The notes under the pieces: generated by a model
Told to the model about the DNA's origin: nothing
The model's input: only the letters and a program-made list of their open reading frames with translations
Database searches by the model: none
Made by a program: the position numbers and the translations under genes
Source of the DNA: Gluconobacter sp. P1C6_b
GTDB lineage: Bacteria; Pseudomonadota; Alphaproteobacteria; Acetobacterales; Acetobacteraceae
Assembly: GCF_018811945.1 (NCBI RefSeq)
Contig: NZ_JACRVU010000001.1
Location: 195,476 to 259,475 of the forward strand
Reading direction: 5' to 3'
DNA: 64,000 nt
Shown: positions 8,862 through 16,885 of the stretch, one piece after another
How the letters are laid out: each line of letters begins with the position of its first letter
Position numbering within the stretch: position 1 is the first letter of the stretch

Positions 8862-9041
8862 ATGACTACAGAACTCGATCCCCGCCTCCTGTCCCTTCTG
8901 GTCTGCCCGGTCACCAAGGGGCCGCTGACCTATGACCGCGAGACCCAGGAGCTCATCAGCCCCCGGGCGAAGCTGGCTTTCCCGATCCGGGACGGCATTC
9001 CCATCATGCTGCCCGAAGAGGCACGCCAGATCGACGCCTGA
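8862..9041 (+). CDS. Trm112-family small protein (UPF0434/YcaR-like)
   Basis: 59 residues: [19 protein letters not shown], then [26 protein letters not shown]. This is the YcaR/Trm112 pattern, but only one of the usual zinc cysteines remains. In eukaryotes and archaea Trm112 activates methyltransferases; the bacterial role is unclear. It starts two bases after the Lon-N stop and closes the operon. Confidence 0.88.
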   Translation: MTTELDPRLLSLLVCPVTKGPLTYDRETQELISPRAKLAFPIRDGIPIMLPEEARQIDA

Positions 9042-9062
9042 TCCCTGTTCGGGGGATCAGAC
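9039..9062 (+). terminator. terminator-like hairpin
   Basis: TGATCCC pairs with GGGATCA around a 7-base loop, beginning at the Trm112 stop codon. A short T-run lies at about 9063. It also covers the end of the converging chemoreceptor gene. Confidence 0.5.
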
Positions 9063-10619
9063 CTTTTCTGCCGTACCGGCCGGAGACGGCATTTTCCGGA
9101 CCTCCAGCGCACGCTGTGACGGTCGGGGCGGGCTTTTGCGGACCTTGAAGTTCCGTACGACGCGCGTCAGTTCGCCGGCATCGCCGACCAGTTTCTGGCT
9201 GGCGCCGCTGGTCTGGTGAACGATCGCGGCGTTGCTCTTGGTCACCCCCTCGAGCTGTGTCGTGCTGGCGTTGATGTCCATGATGCGTCGGGCCTGAGCC
9301 TCGGCCCCTGAGGCGATCTGTCCCACCGCTGTTCCCAGACGCTCGACGGATGTGCTGATATTGCCCAGTGCCGTACCGGTCTCGTCGACCATCTGCACGC
9401 CGCGCTGCACGTCTTCCATGCTGCTGGCGATCAGGGATTTGATTTCCTTGGCTGCCGTGGCGGAACGCTGGGCCAGGGCCCGGATTTCCTGTGCGACAAC
9501 TGCAAAACCACGCCCCGCGTCTCCGGCATGGGCAGCTTCGACGCCGGCATTGAGGGCCAGAAGATTGGTCTGGAACGCGATCTCGTCAATCACGCCGATG
9601 ATCTGGACGATCCGGTTGGAGGATGACGAGATCTTGGCCATGGCCTCGACGGTTTTGGCCACGATATCGCGACCCTGCTCGGTTTCCTGACAGCAGTCGG
9701 CCACGGTCGTATCGGCCTGCCGGGCCTCGTCCGCGACTTCCTTCACCGAGGACGTCAGTTCCGTGATGTTGCGCGCTACGGCCGCCAGGGCGTCAACCTG
9801 TTCGGCGATGCGGCAGGTGATGTTCTCGGTGGATCCGCTGATTTCGCGGGCGCGCTGCTCCACGGCCCCGGAAGTTTCGCGGACGGCATGGACGATGCGC
9901 CCCAGTCCTTCGCAGGCCCGGTGTAAAGCGCCGCTCATGCGGGTCGAGCCATTTTCCAGCGCCGGGTCAATCTGCTGGACCAGATCGCCGCCCGCCATGC
10001 GATCAAGCGCATCCGCCAGCGCGTCCGACAGGGCGGCAAGGCTCTGGATCCGCTCGCTTTCGGCGCGTGAACGCTCACGGACGTCCAGATTCTGCGTGTA
10101 GGTTTCAAGCCCGAGTTCCATGTCCAGAAGACCGCAGCGGATCAGCAGGCCAATCTGCGCGGCAGCCTCCTCGGCGGTGGTTCCCCGGGCCGGACGCCGC
10201 AGGAGGCGGTCCAGGAAGCTGCGGCGCGGTTGCGGCCAGTACTGACGGAGGAGGTCCGTCACCATGCCTTCGATCAGCAGGGCATAACCGCCGACATACC
10301 ACTGCGGCTTGAGGCCGATCCGGGCGTGGGTGTTGCCGATGGCGCGGGTGCTCTCGACGTAATCGGCGCCGAAGTCCCCTTGAAGGATCCGCTTCCAGTG
10401 CTTTTCCTGCTGGTTGCGCGCACCGATGCGATGCTGCTCGTTGGCGAAAAAGCGGTTCAGGGCCGGAGTCTTGTGAATCCGGCCATAGAAGCGGTCCAGC
10501 GCAGGCCCGAGCACCCCCAGCGCCTGAGGGCGAATTCTGGCCAGATGGGCTTTCTCAGCTGCGCCGATGCCAAGAAACAGCAGCCGCTCGGCAATGTCTG
10601 CCTTGACCTGCTCAGTCAT
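9057..10619 (-). CDS. globin-coupled soluble chemoreceptor (HemAT-like aerotaxis transducer)
   Basis: Start at 10619 (MTEQVKAD), with GGAG upstream on the minus strand. Residues about 1-165 form a protoglobin/globin-coupled sensor domain; the haem-proximal region reads [19 protein letters not shown], with the His expected to bind iron. No transmembrane helix is seen. A linker follows, then a methyl-accepting signalling domain whose hairpin tip reads [20 protein letters not shown] and [18 protein letters not shown]. This matches HemAT-type oxygen sensors that talk to CheA/CheW. No che genes are in the window, but flagellin is about 20 kb away. Confidence 0.92.
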   Translation of the reverse strand: MTEQVKADIAERLLFLGIGAAEKAHLARIRPQALGVLGPALDRFYGRIHKTPALNRFFANEQHRIGARNQQEKHWKRILQGDFGADYVESTRAIGNTHARIGLKPQWYVGGYALLIEGMVTDLLRQYWPQPRRSFLDRLLRRPARGTTAEEAAAQIGLLIRCGLLDMELGLETYTQNLDVRERSRAESERIQSLAALSDALADALDRMAGGDLVQQIDPALENGSTRMSGALHRACEGLGRIVHAVRETSGAVEQRAREISGSTENITCRIAEQVDALAAVARNITELTSSVKEVADEARQADTTVADCCQETEQGRDIVAKTVEAMAKISSSSNRIVQIIGVIDEIAFQTNLLALNAGVEAAHAGDAGRGFAVVAQEIRALAQRSATAAKEIKSLIASSMEDVQRGVQMVDETGTALGNISTSVERLGTAVGQIASGAEAQARRIMDINASTTQLEGVTKSNAAIVHQTSGASQKLVGDAGELTRVVRNFKVRKSPPRPSQRALEVRKMPSPAGTAEKV

Positions 10620-10719
10620 AGTCGGAGTCTCCAGAGCGTGGATTTGGCGCGTGTTCAGGGCAATGCCCGTAACACACCAAGAGTTACGCAATCATGAAGA
10701 ACGGTCGACAGTCTTCGGG

Positions 10720-11085
10720 TCAGTTGGACCCGCTGTTCTGTCCGTAGGAGACTTCGGTATCGGGGGTTGCGGGCTGGGGCGCTATATTGACGCTGTTGCC
10801 CTGACCGCCGCCGAAGGACATGCCGCCCGGGGACGAGCTGCTGGCGGTGTCATGCGAGGGCGAGGACGGACTTTCCGCACCCGGCGGCATCGGCATGACC
10901 GGCGCGTCATCGGCATAGGACATGCCGCTGGCCTGACGGTGATGGGTGCTGCTGTGGGGATGGTGGCCAGGTGCTGCGCCTGGCGGCGGGAGGGCGGCCA
11001 TGTCCGGCGCGGGCCCGCTGAACATGGACCCGCATCCCGCCGTGGCGAGAAACGAGAGCATGAGGAAAGGGGAAACGAAGCGCAT
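10720..11085 (-). CDS. small Pro/Ser/His-rich lipoprotein
   Basis: 121 residues from ATG at 11085. The N-terminus MRFVSPFLMLSFLATAGC is a lipoprotein signal with lipobox-like TAGC, cysteine at 18. The rest is low complexity: Pro/Ala-rich, a His-rich patch (GHHPHSSTHHRQ), a Ser/Pro patch and a Gly/Asn tail. No domain recognised; likely a disordered envelope lipoprotein. It diverges from the phosphatase gene, with 117 bases between starts. Function unknown. Confidence 0.65.
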   Translation of the reverse strand: MRFVSPFLMLSFLATAGCGSMFSGPAPDMAALPPPGAAPGHHPHSSTHHRQASGMSYADDAPVMPMPPGAESPSSPSHDTASSSSPGGMSFGGGQGNSVNIAPQPATPDTEVSYGQNSGSN

Positions 11086-11202
11086 AAGACGCAATATAGC
11101 ACTTTTCGGCGGTTGACGCATCCCTTTGCGGGATGGGACACAGCGCGTTCTTCCCGCCGCCCGCCCCTGCCAAGCGGCATGTCCAGCAAGGATGCATTCA
11201 CC

Positions 11203-11865
11203 ATGTTCGAAGGCCGGATCACGTCTCCCGCCGCGCGGCGCCGCGCCTGGTGGGACAGTCTGTTCGTGGACCACTCCATCTTCCGGCTGGGCTGGACCAA
11301 TCTCGCCCCCGTCGTGCCGGGCAAGGTCTGGCGCTGTAATCATCCCACGCCCGCGCGCCTGCGCAGCCTGACGCGGCGCCTGCATCTGAAGACGCTCGTG
11401 AACCTGCGCGGGCATCGCAAATGCGGCTCGGATGCGCTGTCCCGCGGGGCCAGCGCCAAGCTGGGGCTGGCCCATCTGGACATGGCTTTCGAGAGCCGGG
11501 GGGCACCACACCGCGACCGCATTCTGCGCTTTTACGACATGTACCAGACACTCGCTTTCCCCATGCTCATGCACTGCAAGTCCGGTGCGGACCGGGCGGG
11601 TCTGGCATCAGGTCTGGTGCTGATGTTTGAAGGCGGCACGGCGCAGGACGCGCTGGGGCAGTTGCACTGGCGGTTCGGGCATTTCAACCGCTCGCGCACG
11701 GGCATTCTGGACGCGTTTTTCCTGCGCTATCAGAAGGAAGCCGAAGGGCGTGTGCCGTTTCTGGACTGGGTCCGGGACGAGTATGACGAGGACCGTCTGC
11801 GGGCCGATTTCAAGGCCGGGAAGCTGGCGTCTTTCGTCAATGACAGCATCCTGCGCCGGGAATAA
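11203..11865 (+). CDS. CX5R tyrosine/dual-specificity-like phosphatase
   Basis: ATG at 11203 has AAGGA at 11188-11192; an in-frame ATG at 11179 has a poorer site. 220 residues. The P-loop MHCKSGADRAGLASGLVLM contains the catalytic Cys and Arg of the CX5R phosphatases. The upstream VWRCNHPTPARLRSLTRRL and LKTLVNLRGHRKCG resemble the DSP segment with a general-acid loop nearby. The family dephosphorylates proteins, lipids or polysaccharides; Acetobacteraceae homologues are often annotated as protein tyrosine phosphatase. The substrate is unknown. Converges with the XRE gene at 3-base distance. Confidence 0.83.
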   Translation: MFEGRITSPAARRRAWWDSLFVDHSIFRLGWTNLAPVVPGKVWRCNHPTPARLRSLTRRLHLKTLVNLRGHRKCGSDALSRGASAKLGLAHLDMAFESRGAPHRDRILRFYDMYQTLAFPMLMHCKSGADRAGLASGLVLMFEGGTAQDALGQLHWRFGHFNRSRTGILDAFFLRYQKEAEGRVPFLDWVRDEYDEDRLRADFKAGKLASFVNDSILRRE

Positions 11866-11868
11866 GGC

Positions 11869-12525
11869 TCAGTCCGGTTTAACGTCTGCCGGGCCGAGAG
11901 AGCGGATCAGGTCCAGCATCCGCTTACGGACCGCAGGGTCCGGGATGCGGTAATAGGAGCGCACCAGATCGACCGTCTCGCGGCGGCTGAACAGGGCGGC
12001 TTCGTCCACCGGGAGATCGAACAGGCGTGGCGGCGGTGCAGCAGGAGCGCGTGGCGGTGGAGCTCCGAATGCCGACTGCGTTTCGGCAAACCCGGTGACG
12101 GGGGCCTGCGTGGCGGACGTCGGCGTGGCGGACGTCTGGCCGAAAGCCGGATTGAATGTCGGAGCGGAACCGGAAAACGACCGTGGCGCGCTGGACGGCG
12201 CGGACGGCCGTGCCTCCTGCATATCATCGAAAAAGAAGCCGATTGGCACATCCAGAACCTGCGCCAGATCGTACAGGCGGCTGGCACCCACACGGTTGGC
12301 GCCGCGCTCGTATTTCTGGATCTGCTGGAAGGTCAGTCCCAGAGCCTCGCCCAGCTTTTCCTGCGACAGCCCCATGAGTGTACGACGCAGCCGGATGCGG
12401 TTGCCGACATGGACGTCCACCGGTCCGGCCGCAGCGGAACTACGGGATTCAGGGCGGGCGCGATCCGGGGAGGAATCTTTTTCTGACACATGTAAATGGT
12501 TAATAAGACAACCCTGGATTGTCAA
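11869..12525 (-). CDS. XRE/Cro-CI-family transcriptional regulator
   Basis: A helix-turn-helix at about 40-95 reads GNRIRLRRTLMGLSQEKLGEA, then LTFQQIQKYERGANRVGAS. An Ala/Pro-rich linker of about 60 residues follows, then a C-terminal segment LVRSYYRIPDPAVRKRMLDLIRSL typical of alphaproteobacterial SinR-like regulators. The start is uncertain. TTG at 12525 has AAAGG six bases upstream and lies two bases after the lnt stop, suggesting coupling; GTG at 12489 would remove 12 residues. A palindrome (12499-12532) covers the start region and could be an autoregulatory operator. A 15-bp tandem repeat lies in the linker. Confidence 0.85.
   Translation of the reverse strand: MTIQGCLINHLHVSEKDSSPDRARPESRSSAAAGPVDVHVGNRIRLRRTLMGLSQEKLGEALGLTFQQIQKYERGANRVGASRLYDLAQVLDVPIGFFFDDMQEARPSAPSSAPRSFSGSAPTFNPAFGQTSATPTSATQAPVTGFAETQSAFGAPPPRAPAAPPPRLFDLPVDEAALFSRRETVDLVRSYYRIPDPAVRKRMLDLIRSLGPADVKPD
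12110..12139. repeat. 15-bp tandem repeat in the XRE gene linker
   Basis: Two copies of GTGGCGGACGTCNGN lie back to back, encoding a repeated Thr-Ser-Ala-Thr unit in the disordered linker. The length keeps frame, so copy-number change would only lengthen the linker. Confidence 0.6.
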
Positions 12526-12532
12526 TGTTAAC
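12499..12532. promoter_or_regulatory. imperfect palindrome at the lnt/XRE junction
   Basis: On the minus strand GTTAA and GACAA in the left half mirror TTGTC and TTAAC in the right half, with one base of asymmetry. It overlaps the lnt stop, a TTGACA hexamer and the XRE start region, as an autoregulated operator would. Confidence 0.4.
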
Positions 12533-14051
12533 CTTTATACACCCCCAGGTCCCAGTCGCGCTTCTTCCGTTCCGTGGGGACGAGCGCCAGAACCATGCAC
12601 AGGATCGAAAGCGCAAGCGGCGTGGCGCGGCCGAAGCGGGAAAAGAAGGTCGGGGGGAGCGGTGACGGGATGTCACTGACCAGCACGTCGGCCCGGCCCC
12701 AGCCCAGACGGGCGGTTTCATGCCCGGTCGCGTCATAGATGGCGGAAATGCCGGTATTGTTGGCGAAGACGACCGGAAGCCCCTCTTCCACGGCCCGCAT
12801 CCGCCCCGTGGCGAGATGCTGGCGGGGGCCGGCGCTGTTGCCGTACCAGGCGTCATTCGAGATCGTGACGAGCCAGTTCGGGCGCTCATTGCGGGCCGTG
12901 ACGGAGCCCGAGAAAATGATCTCGTAGCAGACCATCGGGCCTACGCGCCCTATTCCCGGCAGATCCCATGTCTTCAGGCCCGGCCCCGGTGTCAGGACGC
13001 CCGGCAGGACGTTGAAGGGCAGGATCCAGGGCTGGTATTCCCCGAACGGGACGAGGCGGCTCTTGTCGTAGATCGCCGCGATACTGCCATCAGGAGCGAC
13101 GGCAATCAGGCTGTTGAACCAGTCCTTGCCGGATTCACGGTCCGAACCGATCAGCGCCGGGGCGCCATCGGCGGCGCGGGCGATCATCTGGCGGGCAAGT
13201 GCGTCTTCGTCCAGCAGGCCGGGGAAGCCGGATTCCGGCCAGATCACCACGGGCGGACGACCGCCCTGCGCGAAGGCTTTCTGTGCGCCCTGCGCAGTCA
13301 GGTTCAGATAGCGGCGGAAATTACCGACCGCGTCGGCATGGCTGATGACTTCGGCTTCGGGCACGTTGCCCTGCACCAGCACGGCGCGGGGATTGGTAAT
13401 GTTCAGCGGCATGACGGACGACAGGCGCCATGTTCCTGCGGCGATCCACAGCACGGACACAGCCAGCACGGCCACAGCCGCGCGTCTGCCACGGAACAGG
13501 GCGAGAGAGCCGAGCACCAAAGCGAGCGACAGGCCGTCCACGCCCAGAACCGAAGCCGGCTGGATCATGACGTCTCCGGCGAAACCCGGGAGTTCCAGGT
13601 CACTTCCCAGCGGGTTCCACGGAAAGCCCGAGAACATGAAGACGCGGCCCATGTCCATGACGGTCCAGCTTCCCGCGAACATCAGCACGCGCCGCCAGCC
13701 GGGCCGCACTACGCGACACAGGATCGCCGGGACGCAGATGAAGGGGGCGATCAGTAGCGCCACGCCGGGGGATGCGAAGGGGACGACCCACCAGAATTCA
13801 TGGACACGGGTGAGGATGGCGTTGGTCAGCCAGTAGAGCCCGACCGTGTGGAATCCCATGCCGAACAGGAAGCCGCACCAGGCCGCCTGTTTCCATGACC
13901 GCGCGTCTTCGGACGCGCGATAGAGGATCGTCAGTCCCACGGGCAGCAGGAACAGGGCGTGCACCGGCGGCAGGGACAGGGCTGCCAGCCCACCGGCGAA
14001 CAGCATCAGTCCGGCCAGGCGCCAGCCACGGACAGGGAGCGTCGAAATCAT
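12528..14051 (-). CDS. lnt: apolipoprotein N-acyltransferase
   Basis: 507 residues. The N-terminal third holds six to seven hydrophobic helices; the rest is a nitrilase domain. The catalytic triad is visible: Glu in VIWPESGFPG, Lys in DKSRLVPFGEYQP and Cys in MVCYEIIFSG. A last helix near the C-terminus (LALSILCMVLALVP) ends the protein. Lnt adds the third acyl chain to lipoproteins at the periplasmic face of the inner membrane. It precedes the XRE gene by two bases on the same strand. A terminator of the upstream gene separates it from olsB. Confidence 0.96.
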   Translation of the reverse strand: MISTLPVRGWRLAGLMLFAGGLAALSLPPVHALFLLPVGLTILYRASEDARSWKQAAWCGFLFGMGFHTVGLYWLTNAILTRVHEFWWVVPFASPGVALLIAPFICVPAILCRVVRPGWRRVLMFAGSWTVMDMGRVFMFSGFPWNPLGSDLELPGFAGDVMIQPASVLGVDGLSLALVLGSLALFRGRRAAVAVLAVSVLWIAAGTWRLSSVMPLNITNPRAVLVQGNVPEAEVISHADAVGNFRRYLNLTAQGAQKAFAQGGRPPVVIWPESGFPGLLDEDALARQMIARAADGAPALIGSDRESGKDWFNSLIAVAPDGSIAAIYDKSRLVPFGEYQPWILPFNVLPGVLTPGPGLKTWDLPGIGRVGPMVCYEIIFSGSVTARNERPNWLVTISNDAWYGNSAGPRQHLATGRMRAVEEGLPVVFANNTGISAIYDATGHETARLGWGRADVLVSDIPSPLPPTFFSRFGRATPLALSILCMVLALVPTERKKRDWDLGVYKG

Positions 14052-14087
14052 GAAGGAACCGTCCGGCTGACGAAAAGGCTGAAACAG

Positions 14088-14117
14088 AAAAACAGCCGGA
14101 TCGTGAGGATCCGGCTG
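14088..14117 (-). terminator. intrinsic terminator after olsB
   Basis: CAGCCGGATC and GATCCGGCTG form a 10-bp stem with a 5-base loop, followed on the minus strand by five T. Lies 10 bases past the olsB stop. Confidence 0.9.
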
Positions 14118-14126
14118 CGGGAAAGC

Positions 14127-15083
14127 TCAGTCGAGGGCGTCGCGCAGGCGGCGCTCGTAATGGCGGTAATACTTATCCGCCAGAAGTTCGCTTTTCACCA
14201 GAACGGCGACGTCCGTGGTGTTGAACTGCTCGTCCACGACCGCGCCGTCGCCGACATAGCCACCCAGTCGCAGATAGCCCTTGATTAGCGGGGGCAGCTT
14301 GTTGAGGCAGGCGCGGTAGTCGAGCACATGCGGATCGGTCCGCTGCATTTCCACATAGCGGTCCGGAAGCGCGCGGATGCGCAGGGCCGGCGGGGCCAGG
14401 TGGTTGTGATGCATGTAGGTGAGCTGGTCGGCCAGGGCGTCCGGGTCCGTGCCCGGAAGACTGCCACAGCCGAACAGCACGTCAATCCGGTGCAGGAAGA
14501 TGTAGGACGCAATCCCGCGCCACAGGAGCTGCATCGCGGAGCGGCCGCGATATTCCTTCGCCACGCAGGACCGCCCGACTTCAAGCAGGCGACCGGGAAA
14601 TTCCGTCAGGGTGGAGATATCGTATTCGGAGGACGTATAGAAACGCCCGACCTTCTCGGCAGCATCGGAGCGCAGCAGACGGTAGGTGCCGACGACGCCG
14701 GCGGCGCCGGGGCCTTTGGCGTGGTCGATGACCAGAAGGTGATCGGCGGCCTCATCGAATTCGTCCACGTCACGCTTGGTGCGGAAGGCACGCTCGTCGG
14801 GGCGGGCGCCGAGTTCTTCGAAGAAAACACGATAGCGCAGGGCCTGTGCGGCGTCGCGTTCCTCGGCCGTCTCGGCAATCCGCACCCCCAGCGTGCCGCC
14901 GCGCAGTTCCTGAAAGCCGCCTTCGCGGTTCAGGGAAAGCGTGGAGAGCGTCTCCATCTGGCGCAGCGTTTCCTCGCTGCTGGCCAGCGTATGGGGTGCC
15001 GGAGTCGATGCAGGAGTCGAAACTGAAGCGACAGTGGCGTCATCTGGAACGGAAAGGGGTGTGCCAGCCGGTTTGGTGGTCAT
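14127..15083 (-). CDS. olsB: GNAT acyltransferase, ornithine-lipid synthesis type (OlsB-like)
   Basis: 318 residues with a variable 60-residue N-terminus. The body matches the OlsB/hemolysin-like acyltransferase pattern: VRIAETAEERDAAQALRYRVFFEELGA, DEFDEAADHLLVID, then LLEVGRSCVAKEYRGRSAMQLLW and DVLFGCGSLPGTDPD. OlsB transfers a 3-hydroxyacyl chain from acyl-ACP to ornithine, giving lyso-ornithine lipid; an OlsA acyltransferase would complete the lipid but is not in this window. Ornithine lipids are known in acetic acid bacteria. The start overlaps the fur stop by 4 bases (ATGA), so the two are co-translated. Confidence 0.85.
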   Translation of the reverse strand: MTTKPAGTPLSVPDDATVASVSTPASTPAPHTLASSEETLRQMETLSTLSLNREGGFQELRGGTLGVRIAETAEERDAAQALRYRVFFEELGARPDERAFRTKRDVDEFDEAADHLLVIDHAKGPGAAGVVGTYRLLRSDAAEKVGRFYTSSEYDISTLTEFPGRLLEVGRSCVAKEYRGRSAMQLLWRGIASYIFLHRIDVLFGCGSLPGTDPDALADQLTYMHHNHLAPPALRIRALPDRYVEMQRTDPHVLDYRACLNKLPPLIKGYLRLGGYVGDGAVVDEQFNTTDVAVLVKSELLADKYYRHYERRLRDALD

Positions 15084-15613
15084 GATCCGCTCTTGTTTCT
15101 GTTTTCTGAAGGAGATTTTTTCCTGTCATCGGGTTCGGCGCGGCGGCCGAACAGTTCGATCCGATGCGAGACAAGATCAAATCCCAGACGCTGGGCAAGC
15201 TGGGCCAGAAGACGGACCGGCTCCTCGTCCTCGAACTCGATGACGCGGCCACTGTCCACATCGATCAGATGATAGTGATTGCCGCTGTCACTGGCTTCGT
15301 AACGTGCACGACCGCCGCCGAAATCACGGCGTTCAAGGATGCCCTTTTCTTCCAGCAGGCGGACCGTGCGGTAGACCGTTGCCACGGAAATGCGGCTGTC
15401 GATCTCGGACGCGCGGCGATACAGCTCCTCGACGTCCGGGTGATCGTCAGCCACGGACAGGACATGGGCGATCACCCGTCTCTGCCCGGTCATCTTCAGG
15501 CCGCTTTCCACACACAGGCGGGCAATGTGCGAATCATCCGGCACAGGGGAAGACGGGGCCTTCCGATTCCCTGGGCCGGCGCGTCTCTCGGCGATTTTCG
15601 TATCTGCGACCAT
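15080..15613 (-). CDS. fur: Fur-family iron regulator (alphaproteobacterial Fur/Mur type)
   Basis: 177 residues. The winged-helix part reads ESGLKMTGQRRVIAHVL, DHPDVEELYRRA, ISVATVYRTVRLLEEKGIL; the metal and dimer part has YEASDSGNHYHLIDVDSGRVIEFEDEE. The usual CxxC zinc pair after HLI is absent (D-V-D-S), as in many alphaproteobacterial Fur/Mur proteins, so the metal sensed could be Fe or Mn. It has a basic C-terminal tail. The stop overlaps the olsB start, an unusual partner that links metal status to membrane lipid synthesis. Confidence 0.88.
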   Translation of the reverse strand: MVADTKIAERRAGPGNRKAPSSPVPDDSHIARLCVESGLKMTGQRRVIAHVLSVADDHPDVEELYRRASEIDSRISVATVYRTVRLLEEKGILERRDFGGGRARYEASDSGNHYHLIDVDSGRVIEFEDEEPVRLLAQLAQRLGFDLVSHRIELFGRRAEPDDRKKSPSENRNKSGS

Positions 15614-15669
15614 ATCTGCGGCCTAGCCGAAAAACAGGCGTCTTGTCCACTTCGTGGCGCCTGTCAGGC

Positions 15670-15709
15670 TTTTCCTGCCGCCGGGATGAAGAAACCGGCG
15701 GCAGGAAAA
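15670..15709 (-). terminator. 15-bp inverted repeat between mucR and fur
   Basis: TTTTCCTGCCGCCGG and CCGGCGGCAGGAAAA form a perfect stem with a 10-base loop, 9 bases past the mucR stop. The T tracts sit at the outer base of the stem rather than after it, so it is terminator-like but not classical. Confidence 0.6.
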
Positions 15710-15717
15710 AGCGGCTC

Positions 15718-16125
15718 TCAGTCTTCGCGACGACGGCCGAGGCCGATCTTGCGGGCCAGGGACGAGCGGTGGTTCGCGTAGTTCGGCGCAACCATCGGGT
15801 ATTCCGGCGGCAGACCCCAACGCTCGCGGTATTCCTGCGGCGTCATGTTGTAAGCGGTCTTGAGGTGACGGCGCAGCAGCTTCAGCTTCTTTCCGTCCTC
15901 GAGGCAGATGATGTAGTCCGGGAAAACCGACTTGCGCGGCGAAACGGCCGGCACAGGCTTTTCAACAGGAGCCTCTTCCGGAACGTTCACCGTTGCAAGA
16001 GAGTCATGGACGGACCGGATCAGGGCCGGAAGAGCGTCAGCCGGAATATCGTTGTTCGATACATAGGCCGTAACGATCTGCGCGGTCAGCTGATGCAGTT
16101 CGGGAGCATTTGTCTCTTGCGACAT
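15718..16125 (-). CDS. mucR: MucR/Ros-family transcriptional regulator
   Basis: 135 residues from ATG at 16125, with AAGGA about 10 bases upstream; an ATG at 16143 is also in frame. C-terminal half: SVFPDYIICLEDGKKLKLLRRHL, MTPQEYRERWGLPPEYPMVAPNYA, SSLARKIGLGR. This is the Ros/MucR zinc-finger fold; the Cys in YIICLEDG and the His in LRRHL are kept. MucR proteins silence AT-rich promoters and control exopolysaccharide and motility genes. Diverges from a TusA-like gene over an AT-rich spacer. Confidence 0.92.
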   Translation of the reverse strand: MSQETNAPELHQLTAQIVTAYVSNNDIPADALPALIRSVHDSLATVNVPEEAPVEKPVPAVSPRKSVFPDYIICLEDGKKLKLLRRHLKTAYNMTPQEYRERWGLPPEYPMVAPNYANHRSSLARKIGLGRRRED

Positions 16126-16159
16126 TGTAGTTAAGTCCTTCATCCTTGAGCGAGTGAGC

Positions 16160-16188
16160 ATGTAGCAGTCATAAATTGCCCAGTTCAA
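16160..16188 (-). promoter_or_regulatory. sigma-70-type promoter of mucR
   Basis: On the minus strand TTGAAC, a 17-base spacer and CTACAT, predicting a transcription start near 16153 and a leader of about 28 bases that includes the AAGGA site. The surrounding 16140-16265 region is AT-rich and shared with the divergent TusA-like gene, and would suit MucR autoregulation. Confidence 0.5.
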
Positions 16189-16206
16189 GCATAAAAAGAA
16201 AGAAAC

Positions 16207-16455
16207 ATGTGCGTGACAGAAAATGAAACATTTTTCATAGATATAACTGAAAAAAAATGCCCCATGACCACAGTATATGTCCGAACAAAACTCGACACCA
16301 TGACTTCCGGGCAGAGACTTGAGGTCCGACTTCGCGGAACAGAGACACGGAAGAATGTTGGCGCGTCGGTAAAGGCACTCGGTCACGCAATTCTGGCGGA
16401 TTCACCTGTTACTGACAGCCCGGATCTTTACTGCCTGACCGTCAAACATCGCTAG
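16207..16455 (+). CDS. TusA/SirA-family sulfur carrier-like protein
   Basis: 82 residues. Cys18-Pro19 in TEKKCPMTTVYVRTKLDTM aligns with the catalytic CP of TusA, and SGQRLEVRLRGTETRKNVGASVKALGHAIL matches the rest of the fold. TusA proteins accept persulfide sulfur for tRNA thiolation, cofactor or respiratory sulfur use. The second Pro of the common CPxP motif is replaced. The start lies in an unusually AT-rich patch with a weak AAAGAAA site. The 3' end overlaps rimI on the other strand by 14 bases. Tentative but the pattern is good. Confidence 0.72.
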   Translation: MCVTENETFFIDITEKKCPMTTVYVRTKLDTMTSGQRLEVRLRGTETRKNVGASVKALGHAILADSPVTDSPDLYCLTVKHR

Positions 16456-16885
16456 AAACAAGTACCAGGGCGTCGCTTCCGTCCCTGTAATAAGCGCGAC
16501 GGAGCCCCGCTTTTACAAAACCACACTTCTCATACAGCGCAGCTGCCTGATTGTTACAGACTGCTACTTCCAGAAATACTTTACCTTTGCGCAGAACGTT
16601 CTGCACAAGAGCCTTACCGATGCCACGGCGCCGGAAATCCGGGTGTACGGCCAGGGTCAGGATTTCCGTCTCGTCCAGAATGGTCCGCGCAAGAATGAAG
16701 CCGACGGGGACAGTGTCGATCACGGCAAGCGTCGCTTCAGTCCCGGGGCCTGAAAGCAGGGCGGCAAATGAAGTTGCGTCCCAGACTTCTCCGCCGCGAA
16801 ACGTGACTTCATGCAGCGCACCAAGAAGCGGCGCACATTCGATCCCCATGACCCTTAACTGGAAATCCTTTTCAGGACTGTTCAC
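16442..16885 (-). CDS. rimI: ribosomal-protein S18 alanine N-acetyltransferase (GNAT)
   Basis: 147 residues, single GNAT domain. The acetyl-CoA-binding motif RRRGIGKALVQNVL, the preceding TEILTLAVHPDF and the later FLEVAVCNNQAAALYEKCGFVKAGLRRAYY are the RimI pattern. RimI acetylates the S18 N-terminus. As in many bacteria it follows tsaB, with a 4-base ATGA overlap, which strengthens the call. Confidence 0.92.
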   Translation of the reverse strand: MNSPEKDFQLRVMGIECAPLLGALHEVTFRGGEVWDATSFAALLSGPGTEATLAVIDTVPVGFILARTILDETEILTLAVHPDFRRRGIGKALVQNVLRKGKVFLEVAVCNNQAAALYEKCGFVKAGLRRAYYRDGSDALVLVSSDV

